From NCBI GenBank assembly GCA_015680685.1, contig MNCI01001868.1, forward strand, positions 301,371 to 365,370: a stretch of 64,000 nt of DNA. The letters run 5' to 3'. The notes under the pieces were generated by a model. That model was not told the DNA's origin and searched no databases. It saw nothing but the letters and a program-made list of their open reading frames with translations. The DNA comes from Gnetum montanum (lineage: Eukaryota; Streptophyta; Gnetopsida; Gnetales; Gnetaceae). Numbering within the stretch: position 1 is the stretch's first letter; each line of letters starts with the position of its first letter. Positions 35,934 through 47,959 of the stretch are shown here, one piece after another. The position numbers and the translations under genes were made by a program.

Positions 35934-36941
35934 TGATGATCAACGGGCACCCTATATGCCCAACCATATGAATCACAAGTGTTCATTTGTAATCCAATTG
36001 AATTCTATGGATGGAACTTGTGTGGTATCTAGGTTGTTAAGCGTTGATCATAGGTTCTTGTCTTCTCACTTGGACCAATGGTAGCTTTATGACATATGGT
36101 GTAGTCCAAAATTAGGCATATGATTATGATGTTGTTGGGGCATTAACTTAACCTTAATAATAACATAGACATTAATTATTTAATCTAATTAATAAAAAGA
36201 GGATAAATTATAAGCTAGTCTAAGGATGATAAGTATTCATTCCCAGCTTGTTGTACACATCCTGAACTCACATACCCACTACTAGGATTATGAAGTGTTA
36301 TATTATTAGGTGAACCATGTAATAACGCTGCTGGGGTTTACCAAGAGAATACATGTTTACGCTCAAAACTAGTCATGTTCATTCAGCTGATTAATTAATG
36401 TGCATGGAAATGTATATATTAATTAATTACATAGAAAATAAATTGCATTGAAAGTAAATCTATTCTAAGTAAAAGTCTTGCAATGAATATGAATTAATCT
36501 CGATCTTATTTCCATTCATAGAATGTGTCCAAGTACAATTCCACTCGAATAAGACTCTGTATAATTGACTCAAATCCACGCTGTGGCTGCTCACTAACTA
36601 CTTGCTAAGATTTCAAAATAAAACAACAAGTGTTTAGCTACACTATTGACCAAATGGTGCCAAATACATGGTGGGTGCTAGCATATTTATAGGAAAATAT
36701 AGGCATTGCGTCAATGGGAATGTGTTGATGCATTTAGCTATGTTGACAAGGATTCATCAACAAGGCTACATTGATGAGGATGTGTCAACACATCTAAGAT
36801 GCATTTCTGGTTAATGTTTCAATGCGACGTCATTAACATATATGCATTGATGCATCTAAAATGCATGAACGTGGTTGTGTCAATGAGGCTTCATCAATAG
36901 AAATGCATTGATAAAGTTGCCTGACATATCAGGTCTCATCA
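35934..36941 (-). repeat. 5' LTR of element D (about 1008 bp)
   Basis: It runs TGATGATCAACGG to GGTCTCATCA on the plus strand. A minus-strand TATA box (TATAAATA, 36684-36691) is preceded on that strand by a U3 full of TTGATGC/GCATCAA motifs (36700-36920). It matches 23432-24328. Confidence 0.8.
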
Positions 36942-38789
36942 ATTTTTTCCTATATTCCCAATTTCACTTGGTAATTATTGAATGCTTATCTTTTTTTTTT
37001 TTTCTATTTTCAACTTTTTAAAAAATCTATATTGAAACCATGAATCATGATATGACTACTAGCATTAAGGATGAGTCATGGTCATCCACCATGAGTTGTC
37101 ATGAGATTATAGTCGACCTTTAGGCATTCTCTACATTTTCTAATTTCTATATTTCAAAACTTGCAACATTACAAGACATGATCTATTTGTGGTCTAGTTA
37201 TGGTTGGTTATCATGGGTCATGATGAGATCATAATATATTTTACCCTTATATTTTTTTTTGATATATTTCTTACAAATTATAGTCAATCATGGATCATGC
37301 TCAATTCATGATCTATCAATCATGGGTAGTGATCTAGTCATGATCAAGTCATGCTTAAGGTTTTTTTATCACAGTTTTTGCTAGTGGGTATTCTATAAAT
37401 TCCAAGAGTTATGGTCAAGTCATGGTAGAATTATGGTTAGTCACCATGAGTGATGATAATGTCATAATTATATTGTCCTATTCTAATTTTATCATTATTA
37501 TTTTTTCTTTACTCTTGGATCTTAGTTTAACATATTATGATAGCATTGTACTTTCTTTTACTTAATTTATTAAACCTAGGTTATTCATTTTTAGTATGAA
37601 GTTGATTATTAGATATTTAAAATTCTTTAATCATGTTGGATATTATTTTTGTCCCTTCACCATCAATGTTTGATTATCTTATTTAGATGTTCATATGGAT
37701 GTTGGTTGGTAGGAGCTATTGCTAAGTTGTGTGGCTAGTTGGAGATGGGCTCCTTATAGATGCTTGGTATTTAACCTCCACTAGGATGCATCAGTGTAGC
37801 TTTCATTATAAACTTCATCATACATGATAAGGAAATCCATGGCTTAATGATCCTTTTGTTCTATGCCTTCAAAACATTAGAAGTGAGTCTTGGGTAACAA
37901 CTTTAGTAGTTTGGTTTGTACCCAATGATAAATCCATATGCACGATTTTTTGGCATTTACTTTGGAAGTTTGGAAAACTACATGTGAAAACAATTCACAC
38001 ATTTAAAATTAAGTGTGGTGCATGCTAGCCTCCTTATTTGTAGTTTTTTTGTAGTTGATAAATTGGTTTGGTTAGATTTATTTGATGTTTGGACTATTTT
38101 TTGTGTGTAATCTTAGATGTTTGGATTATTAGTACATATTAACATGTTTGTAGTTCAGCATACCTTCATCTAGCCACCATGAGACTTACCCTCGATTTAG
38201 TCATAAGAGATGCCAAGGTTTCACTTATTATATATTGATTCCATCTTTTATTTCTAAGTTCTTAGGATTACGTGAAGTAAGGAATTTTTTTGGTATTTGT
38301 TGCTAATTGGATTTCATGTACATTTAGATTTTAGCATCAATATTTTATCTTTTTGCATATATATAACATTTGACAAACATGCTTTAGACGTTTCTCTCTA
38401 TTTTGTTTCATGTATTGGATTATGGATTTTTTGTATGACTTAGCATATTTTAGTATTACTATATATTCATGAGTGCTTTTAGATTTTTATATTTATGATT
38501 TCATATCTCTTTTTAGTTAATTTTAGTTTTCAACATTTTATATTTATATGTTTAAATTAATTATAATCTTTCTCTTTCATTGTTATAGTGTCTTTTTTTT
38601 TTCTTTTTGGTAATGGCCACAATGTAAGTTTCCTTTCCATATCACAAGCATAGATAACTAACAAAGAACATGCTAACAGAAGATAAAGGCTTAACAACAA
38701 AGTATTAAGGATTCGAATAAAAAACATACCAAGGGGAATGGGGTACTTAAGGTCATGGTGTTATATGAAAATGATCCAAGGACAAATAA
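36942..38789. other. AT-rich DNA between elements D and E, no gene recognised
   Basis: No ORF is supported. The part at 37040-37470 is unusually rich in TCATG/CATGA words (see findings). The rest has no recognised repeat. Confidence 0.5.
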
Positions 38790-39221
38790 TGAATAGTAGA
38801 GTAGACTCTACATCCAACTATATAGATCATAAGTGTTCATGTGTAATTCGGTTAAATTATGTGAACTAGGACTAGTATAATTAACTAGGACTATATTTTC
38901 AATCATACTCATATAGGCTAATTTGTATGGTTAAGTATGATCGAGACATGATAATGATGTTAATATGGTCATAGTAAAAATATCATTAAAATATTAAAAT
39001 TCTAAGTTACCTAGCCTAAGTGCAAGAATTAAATCTAGTTTAGCCTATGCATGAAGCATCTATTCCAAACTTTGCATACACATCCTAAACATACATTAAT
39101 GCTACTAAGTTACAAAGAGCTCACTGTTGGGCATACCAAGCACTACACTGTTGGGATTATTAAATGTTAATGTGTTTATGCTTAGAGTTGATGATCCTAA
39201 TGCAGTGTAATTATATGTGAT
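38790..39221 (-). repeat. LTR of element E, left part
   Basis: ATAGATCATAAGTGTTCATG near 38820 and CACTGTTGGGCATACCAAGC near 39120 match the LTRs of D and of the A/B/C/F family at corresponding places. It is interrupted at 39221 by element F. Confidence 0.7.
39217..39221. repeat. Target-site duplication of element F, left copy
   Basis: GTGAT lies directly before element F and is repeated at 47960-47964. Confidence 0.85.
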
Positions 39222-40059
39222 TTATGAGTTCTGATTCATTAGGTCGCGATATCGCGCCCGCGATATTGTGTACACGATATCTCGGCCTGGCTCACGATAT
39301 TGTATACATGATATCGTGGCTCCTATGTAGGTCTATAAATACACCTTAGGTGCATGATGAAGGGGAAGGAGTTTTTAGTTAGAAGTTAGTTTTATTGTTA
39401 GTTTTTTCTCAACCCTTTCTCCCAGTGCATGCCTGCAGTGTGATGATTGTAATTGTACGATACCTTTATTCGAGTGTGACGTACTTGGACATGCACATGC
39501 ACATGACCAAAAATAAAGATTGAGATTACTTCATCATTGCAGCATTCACTTAGTTTAATTATTCAATTGTTATTGTTATTTATTATTTTCATAGTTAATA
39601 TCTATTCACCCTAAACTCCTTAATGCGGAATGAGTATGACTTAATCACAAGCATTTAAGTATGGCTACTTGGTAACCTAGTAGCGTACCTAGGATCTACA
39701 CTTGGTAATCCTAGTGGTAGTCGTGCACGAGGTCCAAGATGTGTACGGATGATTAAGGAATGGATGTTCATCACACTTAGGCTAGCTTAGACTCTCTTCA
39801 CTCTTTCCCTCTTAGGTTAATCAAAGTTATTTCCATAGCCTCTAGGAGTAGCACTAGCTTAGGACCACATCATACACCTCGCTATAGACTAAATCATACG
39901 TGACAAAGAAAATACTACTCTAGGTGGGAAGATAGTGAATTGTGACCAATGAGTAACTATCTAGATACCACAACTAACCCATCTGCAGAGTTTGACCAGA
40001 TCGTGCGTGAAACACTCATATTCGTATGGTTAAGTGTAGGCGTACCTCGCCACTCATCA
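39222..40059 (+). repeat. 5' LTR of element F (838 bp)
   Basis: The first bases are TTATGAG instead of TGATGAA. The end is CTCATCA. Five GATATC/GATATT modules lie at 39248, 39262, 39276, 39296 and 39310 (spacings 14, 14, 20, 14), followed by TATAAATACACC near 39341. Confidence 0.9.
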
Positions 40060-40060
40060 T

Positions 40061-40078
40061 TGGCACCGTTGCCGGGGA
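40061..40078 (+). other. Primer-binding site of element F (tRNA-Asp)
   Basis: TGGCACCGTTGCCGGGGA matches 17 of 18 bases of the tRNA-Asp complement, the best in the window. Confidence 0.9.
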
Positions 40079-40200
40079 CAGTGTTAGTTATTTAGATTAG
40101 TTACATCATCCAAGATCGCTGTAAAAAATCCTTGACGATATATATTTTAGAAAAGAATAATAATAATAATTGTAATTAAATCACACACAAATTTACAGCC

Positions 40201-42239
40201 ATGTCTCTCTCACAAGACTATGATAATGCAACAACCAGTAAGGCAATTCATTGGAGAACCAACAAATTATATAATGATGAAGATGAAGTTTGGAGTACCC
40301 AATCTGATGTAGGGGTTTCCTATGAGCATAAATGAAGACAACATCATCCCAACTCACAACTTCATAACATACCTAGTGATGATGAACCCCTACTGGCCAC
40401 TAAGAGCCTAACGCATATACAAGAAGTTGTTCGAATATCCTGTAGGCATTGCAAGGAAAGACGTCTACCTAGGCTTGACTTAAACAACTTTCCCAAGTTC
40501 TCAAGAGGCTATGAATTAGATCTGCAACAACATTTATGAGCCTTCTATGATGCCTGTGCATGGAACAATATTGATAATGGATGGCAAAAAATTAAGCTCT
40601 TTCCTATGACACTCATTGGCCACGCAAAAGTATGGTATAGGTCCTTAAAACCAAAATCAATCCGACATTGGCCAACAATGGTAGAACTCTTCAACGAAAG
40701 ATATCAAACTTATGCAAGAGTGTCGGCCTTGAGGCGACAAATCCAAGAATGGAAACAAGAGCAACATGAACCCTTGGACATGGCCTTAGAAAGATATTAT
40801 GCATTATTAAAAAACTACCCAGGTCATGAGTTCTCCGAGGAGAGGCTAATGTATCACATCATAGATGGGCTCCGTAATGAAATAAGGGAAACCCTAGGGA
40901 TGTATGCCTGAGGTCAACTATACAAGCTACAAACCCATTAACTCCAAGAGCTTATTAAGTGGGTAGCAAAAGAAGAAGGAGAAATGGCTAAGTGGGAGAA
41001 TGTTGAAAGCTCTCAATGGGACCAAAATCTTGAATTAGCAAAGGTCCATAATCATGAAGAGGAGAAATCAAGTCACTACAAGGAGGTGGAACCATCTTTG
41101 CTAGTACTACAATGATTGGATGAAGTTGAGGTAAAGATCAATAGGATGATGGAATGGATATATGGAAAATTGTGGAGAATATGCCAACATTTTTGGAGGT
41201 AGAGTTATGACAACCCAAGAAATAGAACAAAAGACCTTTAGACGATCGGAAAGAATGGTTGGAGAGAATAAGAACTTAACTGCCAATCATACGTATCAAT
41301 GTAACATTTGCTTGTACGATCACCCCAAGGGCCAATGCCCAATCTTGTCACATCTACATGAGCATTGGGGAAGAATGTTACATCCAAAGTTCATGTAGAA
41401 ATACTGTGTTCAATCACAGTGGCAACGATCCTAGTCATGGGGGAGGCCATCCCTAAATTGGTTACACCCTTCATACCATCTGAACCTAACTACTTATCAA
41501 GTTCAACATCTTGTTTTCCCAACTGGGTCAACATCTTCTACCTCACCACATTATTATTATTCTTCTTAATACTATCAACCCATATCCTCTCCAATAGGAC
41601 CACCACCTCATGTACATTATACTTCTCCTCAATTTCAACATTCTCATCATTCACCTCCTTCTACATTGCCACCATTTGTGCTTGAAGGATTTGCACCACA
41701 ACATCAACCCACGAATGTTACTTGTGCTTCTATTATCAAAAACAGTTGGAATCCTCTACAACATCAAAGGCATCCCCTTCTTTAGACATGACCATAAGAA
41801 GGAACAACACAGTTCCGAGACCACTATATCCTCCAACCTAACACAAGTCCAACACTGTGGTGCATATTCCTCTTCAAACCCAACACTTCATGTTACCTTA
41901 TCAGGGCCACCACTCAATACTCCAACAACTATGCAACCTAGTGAATCTAACCATGAAGGGAGACATATCGATCCTTGCATACCATCTTACGGTCATGGGT
42001 GCCATAGTGGGTTAGCTTCTTATCACATGATCACATCTTATAATTTGCCCCACTATGCCTACTACAATAAAGTGTGTGAACCCCAATTTGGATATATTCC
42101 TACCACCACCTCAAAAGACACCCAGTGGTTTGGATATGACCAGACTCCATTGTTTCCAAAATGCTTGGATGCAAATTTTCCATTTATTAATTCTAGCCAT
42201 ACTCAAAGGTTTAGTTATGGGGGATATCCTCCATTCTAA
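40201..42239 (+). pseudogene. gag: Degenerate gag of element F
   Basis: The ATG at 40201 starts MSLSQDYDNATTSK, like B and C. The gag core is open at 40606-40911, with WYRSLKPKSIRHW, LFNERYQTYARV and a DGLRNEIRETLGMY motif. The zinc knuckle CNICLYDHPKGQC (about 41302-41340) is intact as CX2CX3HX4C. The tail is Pro/Thr/His-rich and ends in YGGYPPF at 42237. Stops and frame changes, for example near 40336, 40911 and 41398, inactivate it. Confidence 0.85.
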
Positions 42240-43640
42240 TAAGAAGAATTGATAAATAATTTTCATTTTCTTTAATTTTACGATTTTTTGTTTTCTAGTT
42301 CTTCATCTTTCAATTTGTTATTTTATCTTTTTTGAGGGTAATCTCATCAATAAATAAAATACTCATGTGACCTGTTGGTTGAGGTCTTGTTCTATGCTAT
42401 CAAGTCTTGAGTAACTAATTATTTGGACAATGAGCCCACAACATCCACCTACCCATTTCATTAATAAAATGTTCTACCTTGGGTACAATGATATTCCTAA
42501 TCATTAAACCTTAAAGTAATCTTGTGTTCATTATACCCAGAGTGAAGAAGGATGGACTAAGCGAGAATGGCCAGGGTGTGACATCAAGGGGACTTGTGGA
42601 TTCTCTTTGGTGACATCTATAGGAGTTATCATGCAACTTGGTTGTATTAAGATCCTTGTAGATCTAATGAAAAATGGGAGTAAGAGTAATCAAAAGGCAC
42701 TCAATCAAGAAAACTCAATGCTGTTCTAGGGGGTTCCACTGGAAATACATGCATCCATGCCTGAAGGTAGGCAGATTCTCTAGATTAAGCATTCAAAAAA
42801 TGGAAAAAAAAGAAGAGAGAAAGAAGAGTGTGCCAAAGCATCCACACAAAAATAAAAAGAAAAGATCAAGCTCAAAGTTCTGCAAAGCAATTCCAAATCA
42901 CTCCTCCCTTGAACAAAATGCCAAGTGATGGTACACCTTGTTGCCATGGGCTCTTATGGTTGTCCATCATTTGTTGAAACAATGCGATGTCACTGATCGG
43001 AGGACTAGACTTGGTCCTAATTTTGGAGCAATGGGTAAATGACACATTAATCATGCCTTACATTGAGGATTCATTGTGCCCTAGGCTAGTTACCTCATGT
43101 CACGCTCTCTGAAATCCCTTCTACAATTCATCCCATCTCACTGTTCATGTAATTGGGACTCGTGACTTGTGTAGCATTGAAGTTACACCTCATCACGGTG
43201 GTATTTACATGTGTGCGTTTTGTGAAATTGGTGTAGATTGCATTTAACCCTTCTAGTGCCTACGGACATTTTAAGGTGTGGTTACGCAAGGGCATTATAG
43301 GTTGGAACCTGCTTTGGGGAGGATCCACTTGCATGACTTTTGTAATTTGTACTTGTTCCACACAACCACATCATTTTATACCCTTCGAGTACTTCATTGC
43401 CCAATCTATTCTTTCCCTTACCATACTTCTAGTTCAAACATTTCTATGTACCAACACATGTCCTTTTTCCTTATACTCTTCATAACTTTCATTGCTAGAT
43501 TTTACATCATTATCCCTTTTATGCCTTCTGGCCTGATCAATCTCACCCTGAACCCTTTACATCGACTTCAAGTCCTTCATTTTTGAGTCAGGAATTTCAA
43601 AAATTTATCAATTTTTCCAAGTACCCCACTTTAAACAAGC
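42240..43640 (+). other. Spacer of element F between gag and the internal promoter
   Basis: No supported ORF. It includes GGGTGTGACATCAAGGGGAC near 42575, shared with C and B, and the block conserved in five elements at about 43255-43345. Confidence 0.7.
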
Positions 43641-43660
43641 CACAATATTACGTCTAATGC

Positions 43661-43717
43661 GATATCATGGATGCACTATTGCGTACGTGATATCTCATCC
43701 CATAAACACTATAAATA
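43661..43717 (+). promoter_or_regulatory. Internal promoter-like segment of element F
   Basis: GATATC at 43661 and 43689, 28 bp apart (twice the 14-bp LTR spacing), precede the TATA box TATAAATA at 43710-43717. The second ORF starts 507 bp after the TATA box. The same layout is present in element B. Confidence 0.55.
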
Positions 43718-44167
43718 TGCCCTCCACCCCCTGTGAATGTCAACATGATTTGCAATTGTTCACGTGGGGGAGTTTTTCAAATTTCCATCTACGACTTGTG
43801 ATTGCATATCTCTTACTTTAGTAGCCATAACTCACTTACTAGTGCTTTGATTTTCATTTTTCTTAAACCTATCTGAACCCAGAGTCTTTAGCTTAGTCGT
43901 GGGGAAGGGGTGCATTTTGAATTGCACACAAATTTTTTGAAATTCATCATCACTTAAAGAACACTATCAAGGGTAATTAATTATACAAAAATGATAAACA
44001 TGTGCCAAAAATAACTTCATCTCCTAACTTATACTAGGAAATTAAAATTGTGAAGCCACCTAATCAAAGTGGGTTAGATATTAAAACCTTTTGGAGACAT
44101 TTTCACAAAAATTCCTAACTTTAAATCACACGGAATAGGAGAAGAATCCATTAAGGCAATAAGTAAG

Positions 44168-44223
44168 GTATAATGTAACTTTGGTAAGAAACCTTACTAA
44201 TGACTGACCCCATGTGATTGCAG
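44168..44223 (+). other. Intron-like sequence before the second ORF of element F (56 nt)
   Basis: AAG|GTATAA donor, CTTACTAAT branch-like motif and ATGTGATTGCAG acceptor ending at the ATG at 44224. Confidence 0.5.
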
Positions 44224-47022
44224 ATGACCCCAAAGTGTGGACAATAAGAAGGACCCTATCAAGGTGTGTCCAAGCAACCCAAGAGAGGCAGAAGACAATT
44301 GTCTCTCGAACAACATGTAGAGCCAAAGGCACAATCATTTAGCATCCATCAAGAGACTCCTACTATTGTAAAATTGGGACAAGTAGAAGGAGGAGCTACT
44401 ATAGCACTTGAATAGGGATAACAACTCACGTTGTCCTCGAAGTGTGTTCAAGCCATCCGTGAAAAGTCCATGTTAGCTGCAGTGATTGTGGAATTGAACT
44501 TTGGACCTTTCATGGAATTTTCTCCTGAGGCTGTTAGAGACCAACTTAAAGGATCTCCATTATGGCCTATCCTCTTTGAAAATGGTGCCTGGTACTTAGG
44601 AGAAATGTACCAATTTTGGCACAATAAGGAAGAAGGCACCACAGTCAACATTTGTGATGTGTCTATAGATTTTTTTACCAAGGCCATCTTAGAAGTGTTG
44701 AACCTTCCGAATATAGGGCCAAAAATTGCTCACTTGTCCACTCGTTCCAATGTTGATGTGCGAAGAGTTTGGTTGGATAGGGCATATGACAAAGAAGACA
44801 AGACATATGAAGAGTTGATGCTGGAAGAAAGGATATAATTCAAGATTGGTGCTTATCACATATTCCCCATGAGAGGATTAAAAAGAATCTCAACATATGC
44901 CGCAAGAGGAAGTGCGATATTGATGGAAAAGGCTAATGCTAACCTTCTTCATTTATATCTCATGGAGATATTGAGGTGGTTTGAAGAACATAAGACACAG
45001 AAGTTTGCATTTCCCTTCCCTTGTCTCATCAAGAAGTTGTACAAATGTGCTAGTATTCTAGGGTACACCAATGATGTCCTTAGAAGAGCCTAGAATGCTT
45101 CGTTCGCTGAACTACTGAAGCCACCAGCTTCGAGGAAAAGTGCTGGTGAGACACTGGAGCTAGAGCAAGAGTAAGAATAAATGGTGGGGCCCATTGTAAC
45201 TCAAATTGCAAGGCCTAGCCAACTTCCAAGCATGAGGCCCAGTTGACAACAAGAAGCAGGGCCCAACATAAGCCAGCAAGATCAACCACCACCACCGCTG
45301 CAGGATTACTGATCGTCGATGAGCCACCTTAGGGCCATCACTGAGACGATTAGTTGGGGAAGTCATGATGATGCTAATATCTTTCGCATAATCAAAAATA
45401 CCGTATGGACCTCAATTTCTCTCAATCATGCATGGGGTGAGGTGTCCATCCAAACAGGAGGAGGGGAGACTCATTGGTTACAACAGGTTTTAGGGAACGT
45501 CGTGTCTTTCTAGGTGCAATTGGAAACAATTGAAGGCACCACAGTGGTGGTCATGCAACACTAGGATGTAGCCGGAACTATAGAAGTGGTCGTAGATCAC
45601 ATCAAGAAATCTTTCAATGTCCTTGTTGTGCCACTGGAAAATTTCACTGGAGCATGAGATGCTCAAACTCTGGCTAGTCCCTCAATGACTCTTGCGGAGC
45701 ATGAGGATGTCCTTGATCAATTGTTGCAAATAGGACAAGTAATGACATCCCTATTTGACATTCCACAAGATGTCACAACAGCATAATCAAACCTCATCTT
45801 CACCAAAGAAAAGCTGGTCATGGCAGAGATCAGGGTCGAGCATGTGGAAGTGGAGTTAGCAAAACTACAGGAGAGGCTCATCACCCTGCAAGCTACACAA
45901 CAGGACCCATCTCAATTTTTTCTTGCAGACTAGCTAGACACTCTTAGGATAGAGCAGCTTAATAAATTTTTGGTAGATAATAAAAAGGTGGCGGAGGAGA
46001 AAGAGAAGGCCAACTAGGATGCCTCCAAGGCACAAGCACAAACCTATGTGCACGCCAAGGCACTTAGAGCCTTACAGGAGGAAAATAAATAGCTTGCTGC
46101 TAACAACCTTTAGTTGACCACTATGGAAAAATAGAAGAATGTTCTCAAGGAAAACTTTTAGTAATTATGAGAACAGTTGGTCAGGGTCAACTAAGACATG
46201 AACCATTTGGCCAAAGACAATTGAACCCTCTCAATGGAGGAGGTACACGCAATCCTTCAGAAGATGACCATTGAAATAAGCGTTTGGAAAAATGAAGCCA
46301 AGAGGCATGAAAAGTTAAAGGAGCACTTCTGATAGTAGGTGGGAATGTACAAGAAAATCATAGAAAAGGATATCCATATTGCCAAGGTCCACATCAATAC
46401 TTTCAATGCTCAACACACTAATTGGCTAGCCATATTGGACACATGTGCATTTGTTCACTAGGCGGAACTTAAAAGTTAGGACCTGTAGATTAAAGGCCTC
46501 ACATAGTACATGGAAGTGTCAAACCTGTGGTACGCCAATCTAGCCATGTTGATAGCAGGATGCTTGAGAATAGAGCTCAAGAAGTAGGTAGCTTCCACCT
46601 ACACCAAATATGAAGCAGAATTTTCGGAGCATAAGAAAACATTGCAGAAGCTAGAAGTCGCAAATTTTGAACTAGATATGGTTAAGACCAACTACCAAGG
46701 CCAGAGAGAGGTCACAGAAAACTTGGCTCAATGGCTTATAGATTTTCAAGAGTACAGGGATAAGGCTAGAGCCTACGAGGAGGAATGACAGTTGTTTGTG
46801 ACTTGGTACATCAAAGAAAATAAGATGTTCCTACAACTACCATGCCCATGGGAGGTGCTGACTTTGTCAAAAATTGGAGCATCAGCATGGACAGCATAGG
46901 ATCCCTGAATGGAAGAGGAAAAGCTCCAGACACTACTTCAGAGTCATCAAATTCCAAAACCTGGAGCAAGGGATAAGGGGAAGCAACCCATGGAGCAGCC
47001 ACCGCCATCTAGAACCACATGA
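44224..47022 (+). pseudogene. Second ORF of element F: plant-transposon/envelope-like domain plus coiled coil, 933 codons with stops
   Basis: The span from ATG to final TGA is 2799 bp, identical to element C. The globular domain (44431-45093) has the MYQFWHNKEEGTT motif and LPFP-type motif in the form FPFPCLIKKLYKC. It is broken only by a TAA near 44837. The Pro/Gln-rich linker reaches about 45320. From about 45800 to 46950 the sequence is rich in Glu, Lys and Gln, with many TAG codons in place of CAG, as in a decayed coiled coil. It ends MEQPPPSRTT, close to C (MEEPLPPGTT). The function is unknown, and envelope-like is by position only. Confidence 0.75.
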
Positions 47023-47211
47023 GCCAAATAAAGTTTACAATTTTGCAATTCTTTAATTTTGTAATTTTGTGTTGTGTCCCAATTTTTTTCTATTGAGTTC
47101 TCCACTGCGGCATGAATAAATACCTAGTCAATTAATAATCCCATACCTATCCACTATGTAATCAATGGGGCTTGTTCTCATTTTGTTTAACTTGAGGATG
47201 AGTTTTCATTC

Positions 47212-47224
47212 AGTCATGGGGGTA
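47212..47224 (+). other. Polypurine tract of element F
   Basis: AGTCATGGGGGTA directly precedes the 3' LTR, as in A and C. Confidence 0.8.
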
Positions 47225-47959
47225 TGATGAACCTTGATTCATTAGGTCACGATATCGTGGCCTAGCTCATGATATTGTATATGCGATATCATGGCTCCTA
47301 TGTAGGCCTATAAATACACCTTAGGTGCATAGTGAAGGGGAAGGAATTTTAGTTAGAAGTTAGTTTTCATTTTTAGTTTTTTCTCAACCCTTTCTCCCAG
47401 TGCATGCCCACAGTGTGATGATTGTAATTGTATGACACCTTTATTCGAGTGTGACGTACTTGGACATGCACATGAACGAAAATAAAGATCGATATTACTT
47501 CATNNNNNNNNNNNNNNNNNNNNNNNNNNNNNNNNNNNNNNNNNNNNNNNNNNNNNNNNNNNNNNNNNNNNNNNNNNNNNNNNNNNNNNNNNNNNNNNNN
47601 NNNNNNNNNNNNNNNNGTAGTCGTGTATGAGGTCCAAGATGTGTATGGATGATTAAAGAACGAATGCTCATCGCACTTAGGCTAGCTTAGACTCTCTTCA
47701 CCATTTCCCTCTTAGGTTAATGAAAGTTATTTTCATAGCCTTTAGGAGTAGCACTAGCTTAGGACCACATCATACACCTCACTCTGGACTAAACCATACG
47801 TGACAAAGACAATACTAGTCTAGGTTTGGAGACAACGAACTGCGATCAATGAGTAACTATCTAGATACCACAACTAGCCCGTTTGTAGAGTTTGACTGAA
47901 TCGTGCATGAAATGCCCGTATTCGTATGGTTGAGTGTAGGGGTACCTTGCCACTCATCA
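47225..47959 (+). repeat. 3' LTR of element F, with assembly gap
   Basis: It starts TGATGAACC and ends CTCATCA. It has fewer GATATC modules than the 5' LTR. The run of Ns at 47504-47616 falls in the U5 part. Confidence 0.9.
47504..47616. other. Assembly gap of 113 N
   Basis: Unknown bases lie inside the 3' LTR of F. The matching stretch of the 5' LTR (39535-39716) is about 182 bp, so the gap length is probably not the true size. Confidence 0.95.

Larger units (their letters stand above)
23432..36941 (-). mobile_element. Element D: older Athila-like element split by the insertion of element C
   Basis: Outside C (27024-33594) the minus-strand order is 5' LTR 35934-36941, primer-binding site, gag (35801-33600 continuing 27018-26456), spacer, a remnant of the second-ORF leader near 24820, polypurine tract and 3' LTR 23432-24328. 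No pol is visible. LTR ends are TGATGA...TCATCA and the gag and spacer are homologous to A, B, C and F, but divergence is higher. The 5-bp flanks (CGTGC and ATTTT) do not match, so an end may have been altered. Confidence 0.75.
39222..47959 (+). mobile_element. Element F: pol-less Athila-like element inserted in the LTR of element E
   Basis: Two LTRs, an almost perfect tRNA-Asp primer site, gag with core and zinc knuckle, spacer, internal promoter-like segment, mini-intron, second ORF and polypurine tract are bounded by a GTGAT duplication. No pol domain lies between gag and the second ORF. It is the most complete representative of the gag plus second-ORF type. An assembly gap lies in its 3' LTR. 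Confidence 0.93.
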
